NCBI GenBank assembly: GCA_011037195.1
Contig: JAAEAF010006500.1
Coordinates: forward strand, 122,588 to 186,587
Source: Triatoma infestans
Lineage: Eukaryota; Arthropoda; Insecta; Hemiptera; Reduviidae
DNA: 64,000 nt
Direction: 5' to 3'
The stretch's first letter is position 1; each line of letters opens with the position of its first letter. The notes below the pieces were generated by a model that saw nothing but the letters and a program-made list of their open reading frames with translations, was not told the origin of the DNA and did no database searches. A program made the position numbers and the translations under genes. Below are positions 10,206-22,130 of the stretch, in pieces.

Positions 10206-11998
10206 TTAATATTTACAAAATTAATAATTTAACTGTAATAAATAATTACTTTCTCTTACTCCTATAGCTTCTGAAGTTTTTTTTAAAATCGTTTAAACTA
10301 TTTTATTTAAATAGCAAATAGTTATTTTTATTACGATTAAAAATAATAGTACTTGCAATTTAATAAAATAGATATTTTGTAAGGATAATTAAAACAAAGA
10401 AATAGTTTTATTTCTTTTTGTGTTTAAGAATAAATAACCACAAAACTATAAGTAATAAACGGATATAATGAAGAAGTGTTTCTTTGATAGCCAATACTGT
10501 TGTGATTGAAACCGCATCATCTCATTAAATAAGAAAAATATATGAAACCACAAACAGTATCTGTGAATGGGGAGACAAGCAGAAGAAGAAGAAAGATTCA
10601 ACATAAACCCATTGAAGGGTAAAAATAGGAGAAGTGGGGAGTGTGCAAGGGCATAATGATGTTTTACTCGGTAAGTTGTTGGAAATATAAATATGATAAT
10701 AAATTATTGAAAACTGTGTAGAGGTTATTATACACCAGGTTAGTACTTTAGAATTGGATGGGTTAGTAATATAGAGAGAATCAATCGAGTGTGAAAATAT
10801 AGGTGGTGCATTATATAGACAGGAAATAATTCATAAGATATAAAACTTTTATTGTTAATTTATACAAACTTAAATTTAGTAATGGCGTGTGCATATACGC
10901 CATTTAGTAAATGTTCGTCATCCTTAGTCTAAAACTTTTTTCAGAGAAAGTTCATTTAAGAAAAGTTTGGGTTTCCTTAAAAAAATAGTCATTTTATTAA
11001 ATTTAAATTCTCACCATTGAAACACCAAACGGATACAATACTACAATACTAAAATTCTATGTAATCCCCTCCCCCCCCCTTGAAGCATTCTATTACATTT
11101 CTAATCGTTCCATTCACAATATCCTTTTGTCCAACATTCTTATTTATAAAACATTACCGCAAGTTTCATAGCCTACTAGCTGTCCATCCAAATCTACAAC
11201 TGCTCTCTCATCACCTCATCTACGTGACAATCCTCCTCGTCGTCACTTGAAGCGGAAATGGCCTAGAGGCCTCCTACAATGAGAGTGTTTTAAAAGTCAA
11301 AGAGAAATAGTTTCACCAATGAGTGATTACTCCACTATCAAGCTTTTTTTTAAAAGAACTGAAACTTATATCATCAAATTTACATATTACAATCAATTCC
11401 ATAAATTTGAAGAATTCCAAAAAATTCTTGGTTGTAAATAGTATTAATTGTGTGGTAAATAACAGGAAATAAATAAAAATAAAAGTGAGCTCATTTTACA
11501 CCCTATTATCTCAACCTGTATCTCTAACATTATAAATTGAGGTGAGATACCTCGGGTGAGCTCTGATTAATAGAAAACAGTAAAAATATAAATTGAACCG
11601 TGAAAATATTGAGTGGACTGTACATAATATAATGGGTGAGCAAAATGGGAAATTAAAATATTATAATTATATGGACAAAAATGAATATATAAATTAAATT
11701 TCAAAATGGGTAGCAAATATTATTTATCACTTTCAACAGCCAAAGGAATGGCGCTTACCTTAAAACGCAGAAGTGTCTTGATCCATACACTGCTCCTTGG
11801 CTGATGATTGTAGATAATAATTAAACGGGCTCCCAGGAGCTGCACGGTAGGAAACCAACCGGAAATAACAACCACGTGATGTCACAATAACCTATGCAGG
11901 CCTAGAGTACCGAGTCGATAAAAGGACCATTGTTTCAAGGCTACCCAGGAAAACCAGATAACAAACTTGGGTTTTTACAAGCAAGGACAACCGATCTG
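10206..11998. other. no gene recognised
   Basis: AT-rich, with a poly-C run at 11070-11078. 11740-11990 is somewhat less AT-rich but has no frame or family that I recognise. It is the target of the 83-bp LINE tail at 12011. Confidence 0.4.
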
Positions 11999-12010
11999 GC
12001 CAGAATTGTA

Positions 12011-12093
12011 GATAGATAGATAAACAGCTTTATTTGATAATATTTACATATATATATTTACAAAGAAAACAAATAAGCTGATATGATATGATA
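12011..12093 (-). mobile_element. 83-bp 5'-truncated LINE tail with target duplication
   Basis: On the minus strand it reads CAAATAAAGCTGTTTATC and ends in (TATC)n. This resembles the 3' end of the jockey LINE at 26003 (AAAGCTTTTTACC, CTATCTATCT). An exact 12-bp duplication GCCAGAATTGTA flanks it (11999-12010, 12094-12105), so it is a complete insertion event of a very short 3' fragment, including the AATAAA signal. Confidence 0.8.
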
Positions 12094-12479
12094 GCCAGAA
12101 TTGTATTGGTATTACACTGTGATCTATTCAAGGTAGTGCTGCCTAACAACTTACTCGTTCGACTGTCAATGGCGACTAACAGAGAGAGGGAAAAATGCAT
12201 GTTACCTCTTTTCTACTCTTAGGACACAGCCTAACAAATTAGTAAATTATTATCAAGATAGTACAATAGCCTCCACGAAATAAAATTATTGTAGGCTGTT
12301 GGCGGCAAATTTAAATTTAGATTAAATACCTAACACTAATAATAAAAAAAAAACATTCCACCTTTGATATAAAATTAAAGACAAGTAAACATTTAATAAA
12401 AATGATAAAATTGAAAAAAAATTGTAAATTAGTAGATTGTAGTAAGAGAAAAATCGTGTGTGTTCCAGAATTTACTTTC

Positions 12480-13070
12480 TCTTAACTATCACTGGAGCGA
12501 ATACTGCGATTGTGCCAGATTTTGGAAATTAAGTTTTTACGTTTTGAGGTCCCCTGAGTCCAAAAAAGTGGTTATTAGAATATGGTCTGTATGTGTGAAA
12601 AGAATATCTCAAAAACGAAAAGTTGCAGGAAGCTCAAACTTGGTATTCCGTTTAGGCACTGCCATCGCATCAGACACGAAGATTTCGGGCAAAATCCATC
12701 AACCGGAAGTGTCACTTTACTGAATTTTTTTTTTTTCAGTTTTTTGATGATTTTCTCAAAAAACGGCTTCAACGATTTTCTTTGAACATCAAATATCAAC
12801 TTCACGTACAAAGAGCTATAACTTTCATTTGAAACATTTCTCCGGGAAAATTCATTTAAGGGCTCTTCTGGGAGGGTTGTGGGGTTATGTTTTCTTATTA
12901 AACTATATTTTCTTTTATTATACAATTCTATCATCTAAAAAATATTAATTAGAATTAAATATGTTGTCAAAATCCCGAGTTTGAAGAAAGTCGGTTGGCT
13001 TTCGGTTGACCGGAAGTGTATTGACTTTACTGAATAGGTTTTTCAATTTTATGTGATTTCCTCCATAAAA
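12480..13070 (+). repeat. RepA copy
   Basis: Contains the 5' block (GTGCCAGATTTTGGAAATT), ATGGTCTGTATGTGTG, TCAAAAACGAAAAGTTGCAG, CAACCGGAAGTGTCACTTTA, CTCAAAAAACGGCTTCAACG, CTCCGGGAAAATTCATTTAA and a second ACCGGAAGTG module near 13010. Confidence 0.75.
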
Positions 13071-13627
13071 ATGTCGACGGATTTAAACCCTAATAAGAAT
13101 TGTGAGTGTGAAGAAAATTTACCATTTCCCAGTAAGAGATGCTGAAACTGAAATTTGTTGTGGTACGATTACAATACTTCTTCTTACTAAGAGAAAGTAA
13201 AAATGCACATCCCCCCCCCGTTTAAAAACACATATTGCAAATTGATGAATTAAAAATAAAGGAATTATTATATCCGATAGTTGATACGATGAAATGGATG
13301 AAGTGTTAGAACCAAGTGCTATCGTTCCGATTCAATTTTACTAGTGGCATGTGTGACGTCACGGATGGTTGGTCACTGACGTGACTTATAACCAAATGCT
13401 ATACGAAGAGTGATGCTGGTCCACCGCATTACTTACTCCATCCACAAGGGGCCAGCACATATGTCTCTCAGGGTTGGTGTGAATGAATAGAAGAGACCAC
13501 GTCACGCCTTTTCAAATTTTAAGGGCGTCTATCAAATAGGGTTGTGTATGTTTGTTCGTATGAATTTTGATTGTATACAAATATTCCCTATTATGTTTTT
13601 TGTTTCTTCTGTTTTATCTGGTGTTGC
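13071..13627. other. no gene recognised
   Basis: A RepA-end-like word lies at 13170-13200 (ATTACAATACTTC and CTTACTAAGAGAAAGT). A poly-C run is at 13212. The part 13250-13520 is unexplained, with GTGACGTCAC at 13353. Confidence 0.35.
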
Positions 13628-13875
13628 AGTAAGAGGAAGTATTGTGTGGCAAATTTTGTTTTCACCGGAAGTACATGTTTTAAGATCTCCCGAACAGGAA
13701 ATAAGTGTTTTTAGCGAATAGTCTGTATGTGTGTCAAAAACGCAGGAAGCTCAACTAGGTATTTTATTTAATTACTACATCTTATCTGATTGCTATAATA
13801 TCTACACATACGAATCCCTGTCACTTCTTATTGGAAATATTTTCCCGGGAAAATACATTTTTTGGGAGATGGGGG
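13628..13875 (+). repeat. RepA copy, split by a LINE (resumes 14775-15010)
   Basis: Starts CAGTAAGAGGAAGTATTG, goes through TTTTCACCGGAAGTACATG to GAAATATTTTCCCGGGAAAA and a G run. The right piece resumes with AACAGTAACATTAAAC, CTTCCCTATAAAATAC and ACTGGAAGTGCGTCTTTACG, the expected next blocks. Confidence 0.7.
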
Positions 13876-14770
13876 GCGGCAGTAGATAGGTAGATTCTTT
13901 GGGAGGATTGGCTCTTCAGCCTGCGCCACCGCGACCCCCGTGGGTCTATTGTGGCATCCCCTAAGTTGGAGACCCTACCCCCATCCTGTCCTTCATCAAA
14001 CTGTGGAGTCTGGGGAGGTCTCCTCAGGTGGTCAATTAGAGCACCTTCTCGAGTCCTGTCTGCCTTAATTGACCCCAGAGGGGACCTTTGGCTAAGACCT
14101 ATAGGCACCTTAGCCTTCATCTCCGAAGAGGCGGTACCCCAGCCATACTGGCCCCTCGCACGTGCAGTGCTGTTTCCTCTTTTTCCTGACAAAACCTACA
14201 CAGGCTATCCGTAGTCAGGTCCATGCGATACATGTGCTTATTAAGTCTGCAATGGCCAGTGAGAACGCCAACTGCCATCCTTATGGCCTACCGGCCTAAT
14301 TGGAGTAATTCTGCAGTTAGTCTGGGCGAGTAGCTACAAATAAACGTTTTCGCCTGCCTCTGGCCTGGGGTTTAACCCACCATTCCCTTGATCGGTCGGG
14401 CATCCATGTCCTGATGGATGCACTCCTAAGGCATCTTGAGACACTACAGAACGGTTCCGGCCCTATAAGTGTTCCAATGGAACCCTCCCGGGCCAAACGA
14501 TCTGCCGCCTCATTGCTTCGGTGACCCGAATGCCCAGGTACCCAAACCAGGAAGACCTTATTATGGCTACTAATATCCTTAAGTGCACCTAGGCAATCCC
14601 ACACCAGCCTTGAACTGATCTCCCACAGTCAATTGCCCGCAGGGCAGCCTGGCTATCCGAATAAATGACTCCGTGTCTCCTTATTTCGGCGGCGCAGGTA
14701 AGAATTGCGACTAGCTCCGCCTGAAAGACCGCAGCTAGCCTTCCAGGCTCATCGAGATATTACATGTCGG
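13876..14770 (-). pseudogene. LOA/I-like LINE 3' end: RNase H and C-terminal zinc knuckle
   Basis: A 5'-truncated non-LTR retrotransposon on the minus strand. Reading it 5' to 3': AVFQAELVAILTCA (RNase H Glu), GVIYSDSQAALRAI (RNase H Asp), a frameshift near 14625, then VWVPGHSGHRSNEAADRLAR (RNase H His and Asp), IGPEPFCSVS, and CRLNKHMYRMDLT followed by CRFCQEKEETALHV, the C-terminal CCHC of such LINEs. The tail ends AATCTACCTATCTAC, like the (AATCT)n tail of the copy at 34168. It sits inside a RepA copy. The same family recurs at 20203 and 63813. Confidence 0.85.
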
Positions 14771-15010
14771 ATGAGCCCGAGGGGAACAGTAACATTAAAC
14801 TTCCCTATAAAATACTAATTCAATACAGTACAGTTTCTATCACATATATAATATCAATATCTATTCGATACTTTGCTAGAATACCAAAATTTGAAGAATA
14901 TCTGTTAACTGGAAGTGCGTCTTTACGGATTAGTATTTATTTTGGAGTTTTCACACGAACAACTGTAACGATTTCGTTTAAACTTGGTATGCTAATTGCA
15001 AAGATATAAA

Positions 15011-15744
15011 TGTATCAACAGATAATAAAGTATCAATGTAGCACAGTATAATGTAATCATGCTTGTTCTACCTGCCTGGGGGTAGGTATTTGTCCCCCTC
15101 CACATAACTAAATCTATATTTATATTAAGATAAATGAGTAGAATTCGAAGTGTAAATAAAATTTATAATTTTATACATAATTAATATTAACAGCAATGAG
15201 AAGAAAGGCGTGTGAGTGTTTCATACTATATATATTTTTTTTTTTACTTTTTCTTATTGTATTCTCGGAAGAAGTAACCCTAAATAGTTCTATAAAATGT
15301 GTTTTCGAGGAAACTATTAACTGTAGTCCTGTGTCTACTCAGGATCCTGGATTAACACTATTGGCGCGCTTACAGGAGCCGAAACAGTCCCGTTCTTAAC
15401 AAAATAAAGAGCGCAGCTAGATTTGAATTATTTAATTCAAACGTCACTAAAAAATTATTAGTTTGAAATTAAAAATAAAATATCATTTTATTAGTAATTA
15501 TGATGAAAATAGTGGCTAGCTAATCAGAAGTTTAATTTAATAAATAATTGTTAATAAAGCGGGTCAAATTGGAGGGGGGAAACAATAGACGTACGTTCCA
15601 GTGTGTTATACCTTTTCTGCAATTAAGTTTCACCATCATACTTGAATTCACCTTTTACAAATTAGACGATAAGACATTGCATATCTGTTTTACTAAATTA
15701 ATAACTACTTCATGATACTTTGTAATCATGTAAACAAAAAAAAT
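15011..15744. other. no gene; isolated RepA-end words
   Basis: GCGTGTGAGTGTTTCATACT at 15207-15226 and CTTTTTCTTATTG next to it resemble RepA ends. The rest is AT-rich with no supported feature. Confidence 0.35.
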
Positions 15745-16080
15745 GAGTTGAGAAACATCTACACGACTTTCTATGGCTGAAATTGATTATAATTCTAATT
15801 AAATGATTAAAAAATTCTTTTCAGTAGAGTCGCACTTCCAGTTGGAGATTTTGACAAAAACCATCTTGTCAGATAGAATGGAGATAGCTTAACAGAATAT
15901 CTAGTTTGAGCTACATACGATTTTTTTTCATTTTGAAATATTTTGTTTTCCACACAAACAGACATACAGACCATTCGCTCAAAACATATTTTTCGTATTC
16001 AAAGGAACATCCCCCCCCCCTAAAATCATGTACATATTCCAGTGAATATTCCGTTTTGAAAATTTGACACGATCAAACAG
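15745..16080 (-). repeat. RepA copy
   Basis: On the minus strand: TTTGATCGTGTCAAATTTTC, TTCACTGGAATATGTAC, a G run, GAGCGAATGGTCTGTATGTC, the CATTCCGTTAAGC-type block and CAACTGGAAGTGCGACTC, ending with AGAAAGTCGTGTAGATGTTT. Confidence 0.7.
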
Positions 16081-16553
16081 AAATAATTATTGATAATATT
16101 ATTGCGGAGATTTTGAATACTGTTTCAATTTCATATTTTAGTTGGTTTGTATTCCATGAAATTAGTTGGGAGGAGGATAGGTTTGTTTGTAGGAACATTA
16201 TGATTAATTGCTGTAGAGGTCGTTCTGACAATCCACTTTAACCTATCTCGCCAAGTATATTAAGTTGTGCAGTTGTGGAGGAGATATGTGGAGGGGGTGG
16301 GGGGCTTTTATTGTATAGAATGGGGAAGGGTAAAAAGAGCAAGAGAGTGAAATAGGATGAGGTTTTTGTAGTGGTTATAACAAGACAGGTTATACGAACA
16401 GTATAACGGTTATACGGCGAGAGAGTGGTAGCTTTGTGTGTGTGTGCATATGTATCTGTGTACCTTTTAGGTTAAGAGAAGTAATCGGCAAACAGTGTTG
16501 TAGGTGGCCGTGGAGAGTAGGGAATGTTTGGCTAAGGAGACAAAGAGAGAAGC

Positions 16554-16584
<31 letters not shown>

Positions 16585-17079
16585 CTCTACTGTTGTGGAG
16601 CAGTATTACCAACTAACAATGAGAAATTCATTGTGCGTTACATCTCTCACTGGGCGGCCCACCCCCCGGCCACTCCCTAATTCTCTACCAATTCTGTAAC
16701 TATTACGCTCTCTCACTTTCTTTCACCCACTCTCTCATTCGCTTGTAAGCTCCCCAACAATATTCTGAACTGCAATTAACTAGTATGCAGAGATAGTGAT
16801 CCCTGCACTTCTTCATCTACCAATAACAATACCTACCTATAGCAGCAATATTCCACTGCTAAAGCCTGACAAGATTCAACTAATTTATGGGCAGATTCAT
16901 TCTACATCAATTTCTTGTCAAATTATTTTTCCAATTAATCAAAATTTTAAAAACTTAATTTGAAAAATCTAACACGAATTTCTCTTACTCCAATTTAAAC
17001 AATTGTAATTAACTAATGTTCTAAAAAACTGCGTTCTGAAGAGAGACCAGAGTAGGTTCTTGAAAACTAATAGTATTCC
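16081..17079. other. no gene; microsatellites
   Basis: A G-rich patch at 16270-16340, GTGTGT at 16436-16450, and (TA)n at 16556-16581. The frames here are low complexity. A GAGAGAG-bearing patch at 16400-16550 resembles that at 1340-1620 in composition. Confidence 0.4.
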
Positions 17080-17288
17080 GTTTGTGTGTGGGTTAACGGA
17101 ATATCTCAAATAGTAAAAGTTGTAGGAAGCTCAAACATGGTATCCCATTTAGGTGCTACCCCGTATCAGACACGTATCCGTATCAGGGAGTATGTTTTTA
17201 CTGAATGTTTTTTTTTTCAGTTTTTCGTGATTCTCTTGAATCTCGAAATCGGTTTTTCTCTTGAATCACTCCAACGGTTTTGTTTTAA
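17080..17288 (+). repeat. RepA copy, split by FB-1 (resumes 17617-17960)
   Basis: TCAAATAGTAAAAGTTGTAG, CTCAAACATGGTATCCC and CACTCCAACGGTTTTGTTTT lead up to the insert. After it, CTTCGTATTCTATCTATAC, CCCGGGGAAAACTGATTTTT and the G-run/CAGTGACGTTATG block continue in RepA order. Confidence 0.75.
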
Positions 17289-17604
17289 GTTGTTGTGGTG
17301 GTTGGTTTCGCAGAGCTGGAAAGCATCAGGGAATTTTCCGTGGTAGCCTGCTTCATTTCGTGGTCATCGACCGGTTTCGGGCGTTCGCCCATCTTCAGGA
17401 TGGTTTGTCAGACAGTGTGACAACACAGAATTGCACAGAGCAAATTCAGTTTACATGAGAGTGTGTAAACTGAATTTGCTCTGTGCAAGTCTGTGGTTGT
17501 CACCCACTGTTCGCACAAAAAACGCATCCTGAAGATGGGCGAACGCCCGAAACCGGTCGATGACCACCAAAATGAAGCAGGCTACCACGGAAAATGTCTC
17601 TGAT
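17289..17604 (+). mobile_element. FB-1 palindromic element, most complete copy (316 bp)
   Basis: Begins GTTGTTGTGGTGGTTGG and ends GAAAATGTCTCTGAT. The arms meet near 17460, where CAAATTCAGTTTACA is mirrored by TGTAAACTGAATTTG, so the palindrome closes with almost no loop. Each arm is about 140 bp with few mismatches. The exact repeat GTTTTGTTTTAA flanks it (17277-17288, 17605-17616), a 12-bp target duplication in RepA. It would form a long hairpin if transcribed. Confidence 0.88.
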
Positions 17605-17960
17605 GTTTTGTTTTAACTTCGTATTCTATCTATACACTTAAATACCTATTACTTTTGTCTGAATCATTTTCCCGGGGAAAACTGATTTTTTAGGGGTTGG
17701 GGGGGGGGCAGTGACGTTATGTTTTCCTACAAAGTACCACTTCAATACAATTTTTGGTTTTACCATCTGCTTACTGTATCACGATCTTTTACTTGAAACT
17801 ATTCTTAGAGGGGTATTAGAGTAAGTATATCAATTAGTTTAAATTTAAATTTGCCCAAGCTTTGTTGGTTTTGACATAGAGCGCTGCCCATATTAGCCCT
17901 CAGGTTATTATACAAGTAAAATCCAGGCCAGCTCAATTAAACATTGTAAACATTTTCACA

Positions 17961-18200
17961 GAAAAATTTCTGATAAAATTAATTATCAGAGAGAGTTATC
18001 AGAGAGAGTTAAATGAAGTGGTGTGTGTATTATTTCACATCATTTGTTTTATTTTATTTTAATATATTAAAAAAACAGCTGATCAATTAAGCACTGCCAT
18101 CTTGATTTTAAACAAAATAAACTAAATCTAATCGGGTTGGCCGTGGAAAAAAGTACATAATAATAGTTGACAATTTTTTAACCAACAACAGGGCCAGGAG

Positions 18201-18243
<43 letters not shown>

Positions 18244-19404
18244 GTAAAACTTGCGATACTATTGTCATTTATCAAAAAGTACACAATGTTCACATATACA
18301 CTTGTAACACAAACAAAACCTCTCTCTCTGTATCCTCTAGTGAAACTTAATTGTAATCCAGATTAGAGCACTAGAGAGCGCTGCAACTTGTATGTACATA
18401 TATACATCCCAGAGGAATACGCGATATGTACTAAATAAATTATTGACTACGGTATTGGCCACAGGGGCGCGCTTCCAAGTCATATGTCACCTCAGCAACG
18501 TTTACTCCTGTTGCCCCCATTCTCAACTGCTTTTTGTTTTTCCTATTTTTTTATTTTTTATCAGGTTTTTCCCCCTCTTTTTTTTTTTAGTTACATTCAC
18601 TTTTCCAGTCTTTCTCTCCCACTCGTTCGCCGTCCCAATAGTCTATCCTCTTTTCCAATTTCAACCCCTTTTTGTCACCAAGCGCCAGGGGTTAAGCGCT
18701 TCCATATCACACTTTCTCACCCTGCTGAAATACAAGAGAAAGAGAGAGAGTGAGAGGGAATGACAGACAGACAGACAGACAGACCCTTTCTAAAAACCTT
18801 GATTAATATTAACTAGATTTAGCTCTGACTTTTTTTCCCAATTTTTGTGGATTTTTATTGGAGAGAATGTTTTTTTTTTATTACATTTTTTTATTTTTAC
18901 CCATTTCAACCCATTCTCATCAACACCCTCCTAAAATACCCATACTTCTATTGTCCCATGCGGCTCTGCCCTAATCGTTTTTTTTCCCCAAAACCTTGTA
19001 AACCCCTTCTACTTTCCATTTTCAAGAGTATGTTTTCACGTATTTTTTTCATTACCACAAAAAAAAAAGGAAAAAAACGATTGGATAAAAGGAAGTTAAA
19101 AAAAAAACAAAAAAAAACAACGTCCTGTTGAAAAATAATTATTTTTTCAAAAGGATTTAAAAGCTGCGACAGGCCATTGTAGTTTATTTATTTGTTTTTT
19201 AAATAAGCTGGTGACTTGTCCTTCCTGTAAGTTGCCCTAAACTGAGAAACGGCCTATATTTGTTTTGTGTTTTTTTAATATAATTGGAGAAATTCAACAA
19301 TTTTCTGTGAAGGGGAGCGTTATTTTGAGGAAATAGTGTATAAGGTGTCGAGAGTAGTTCTTTGGTAGGCAGACACCTGAAGAGGGATTCATCTTTGTTT
19401 TGAA
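17961..19404. other. no gene; microsatellites and homopolymers
   Basis: Direct GAGAGAGTTA repeat at 17988-18010, (GT)n at 18204-18244, pyrimidine-rich 18480-18720, (ACAG)n at 18762-18785, poly-T and poly-A from 18860 to 19130. No coding frame above low complexity. Confidence 0.45.
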
Positions 19405-20200
19405 AGACATGTTTTGAATGGAAAAAATGTTCCATTAACCGGAAGTGCGATTTTACAGATTTTTTTAAAAAAAATTTTCGCGTCTTTCTCGAAAACGGCT
19501 CCAACGATTTTCGCGTCTTTCTCGAAAACGGCTCCAACGATTTGCTTTAAACTTCTTATACTGTCTATACACCTTTTACAATTTTATTTGACATATTTTT
19601 CTGGGAATATTGAATTTATGGAGGAGTTTTAGGAAACAGTAACTAAGCTCGCCTCTAAAGTACAACTTTTCAGTATAATTATGGTTTTGCCACCTACATA
19701 ATATTAATATACATAATAAATATTGATAGGAATTCCAAATTTGAAGACAATCGGTTAACCAGGATTGTGATTTTTACAGAATTGGTTTTTTGAGTTTTTT
19801 GGAATTTCCTCGAAAAACTTAGCAATACCGACGGACATTCATTAAACATGGAATTCACAATGCACAGATACAAAAAGTATGACTTTAATTTAAAACATTC
19901 TACTGAAAAAATTATTTTAGGAGGGTTTTTTTTTTTGAAGGGGGGGGAAGGCCTCTCAGATTGGTTAAAATTTAAATCTACAAGCTTTGTTGGTTTTGAT
20001 AGAGGTCGCTCCGTGCAAGTACGCTTAGGTTTACAAGTATAACCTCTACAACTTTTTTTAATGACCTGCTCCACTAGTAAACATTGTAAACGTTACAATT
20101 TTCAAGAGTACAATTGTTAATTCAATTATATTGATTGGGGTAAGAGAAAGTTGTGTGAGCGTTTCACATCATTTTGTTAACTTTCTCTTATTCAAAAGAA
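19405..20200 (+). repeat. RepA copy, long, with an internal 33-bp tandem duplication
   Basis: ACCGGAAGTGCGATTTTACA, two copies of the CTCGAAAACGGCTCCAACGA block (units 19475-19507 and 19508-19540, identical), the GGTTTTGCCACCTACATAAT block, a second module, and the 3' signature GTAAGAGAAAGTTGTGTGAG at 20139 with CGTTTCACATCA. Confidence 0.85.
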
Positions 20201-20202
20201 GT

Positions 20203-20440
20203 TACTGTCCATGTAGACTTGATAAGCACATGCATCACAAGGGCCTGACATCGGATAGCCTGTTCAGGAAGAAGAAGAAACAGCATTGGACTTTTGTGTT
20301 AATGTGAGGAGCTTATGAGCTAAAGTGAGGAGAAACTAAGTCTTCAAGGCTTCATCCAGAAGTCTCTCTCTCCAGACACCTAAGTCTAATTAAGCAGATA
20401 GAACTGGGGAAGGCAGAGGTGGTACTCAATTTTATGGGTG
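20203..20440 (+). pseudogene. LOA/I-like LINE 3' fragment
   Basis: ACTTGATAAGCACATGCATC and CATCGGATAGCCTGTTCAGG match, base for base at most positions, the C-terminal CCHC-coding part of the LINE at 14240-14170 (minus). The frame is broken after the Lys-rich stretch. It lies between two RepA copies. Confidence 0.65.
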
Positions 20441-20489
20441 GGTACCTTCAAGATTGCACCCACCCATAATCTCTTAATAGTTAATAGAC

Positions 20490-20990
20490 TATTAAGATAC
20501 ATATATACTCTCAAGTGTCTAACTGCCATGGATGCTTACCAAGATGTACCTTTTTATGCACTATCACCGCATCTGACACGAAAGTTTCGGGCCAAACCCA
20601 TCAACCAGAAGGGTAACTTTCCTGATTTTGGGAGGGTGGGGGGTTCCAAGGGGAAGGTAGCATTATACTTTCCACTAAAGTATCACTTCATTAGAATGTA
20701 TGGCACTGCCACCTATATGCTATTAATACCCGTTAGAAATATTGCTAGAATTCCAAATTTGAAACAAAATGGAATACCGGAAGTACCACTTTACAGAATC
20801 GCGCACAAATTGAAATGTTACACACATACATACACACACAGAAACCAATTTCTAAAAATCACTTTTTTTGATTCCAGGGACTTGAAAACTATTTCCCCGA
20901 AGAAAACTTGATATATAAAATTTGACCCGATCGCAATACTTCCTCTTGCTGCTCTAAGAGAAAGAAAAAAAAAAATAATAGTCTCGTGAG
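20490..20990. repeat. RepA, plus part then minus part (joined near 20810)
   Basis: 20490-20805 is plus RepA: TGACACGAAAGTTTCGGGC, GGCACTGCCACCTATATGC, ATACCGGAAGTACCACTTTA. 20820-20990 is the minus 5' end: TTGACCCGATCGCAATACTT, CTCTTGCTGCTCTAAGAG. Together they make an inverted composite. Confidence 0.65.
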
Positions 20991-21624
20991 AAACTTTATT
21001 CAGATCGAAGTGCATTTATATAATCAAAAGATTATAAAGTCAATAGTAGGGGGGATCAGTGCAGTAGAAATAATGAAGGGGAATCACTTTGTTTAATAGT
21101 TTGTTTTATTATTTTATATCTTTAATGCTCATCTCGATAAAGTACTTGTGATTATAGTAATCGATATGATAACAGAGAGAAAAAAAGAAAGAAAACAGTG
21201 TTGCCTTTATTGTTTAGATTTGGGTGTACAACTTGTTAATAAAATGTTTAGAGTTTGTTATGGGGGCGTTGTTTTGAGGGTGGAGAGGGGCGTGAGCAGG
21301 GAGAAATTTTAGATTAGTATCTACAACGCGTGCACGTAATCAGAGATGGTTGTTTTGTCACATTAGTTTGGCCAATAAAGTGAAGGGAGCGCCGGCCGGC
21401 CGAATAGTTGTCATGCAGTTCTATTGTAAAATGATATTCGTGTGTAACTGCGTGCTCTCTGTAAGCCCCCCCCCCCACACGTAAATATAAATTTGTGTGT
21501 TGAGGGGTTCTTCTGATGATTCCGTTTCCTATTGGGAATTAATTGGCAATAGTTTGTGCTTGAACAAACAACACGGTGTGATGTATGATTCTGATAAAAT
21601 ATAATGAAATTGTAGATCCACTTG
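20991..21624. other. no gene recognised
   Basis: AT-rich; GCCGGCCGGCC palindrome at 21391, poly-C run at 21466-21476. No supported frame. Confidence 0.4.
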
Positions 21625-22130
21625 GTGTGAAACACTCACACGACTTTCTCTGGCTGCTATTGATACAATTATCGTACAAATGACGAATTTGCTATAAAAT
21701 CTTCAAATTTTATTAATTTATCCTGTCATTAAATGTAGCGGTAAAAGGGGCCAAGTACCTATATCTAGGCAGGTAGCAGAATGGTGATTGCTATGTAGTC
21801 CGGAAGAAAGCGACAAAAACATTGAAACAACTTCACATAACTTTTGAAATTCAACACCAAAATTTCCGCCTACCTACCTAACATAATTATTTTTGGAAGA
21901 ATCTTACAAATAAAAATGTTATTAGCATTTATGCAATTAGCATTTCAAATTTACACTGTAGAATTGTTCGTTATACGAGAAAATACCAGAAAACAATATA
22001 AAAAAAACACTATCCTGAAAAGTCACGCACTTCCGTTTAACCGATTTTCATCAAATTTTGGAATTCTGACAATATTTCTAATGTTGTATTTATATCATAT
22101 AGTTATGGAACCGTACATTGTATTGAAGTA
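21625..22130 (-). repeat. RepA copy
   Basis: Opens with GGTGTGAAACACTCACACGA and CTTTCTCTGGCTGC (complement of the RepA 3' end), then the ACTTTTGAAATTCAACACC region and GCACTTCCGTTTAACCGATT, the complement of the module start. Confidence 0.7.

Noticed and set aside
12575..12934. Coding frames within RepA copies
   Set aside because: They are not kept between RepA copies: the frames differ from copy to copy, so RepA is non-coding.
13821..14192. A separate 123-codon minus-strand gene
   Set aside because: It is the out-of-frame 3' end of the LINE at 13876-14770, read through its UTR and RepA flank.
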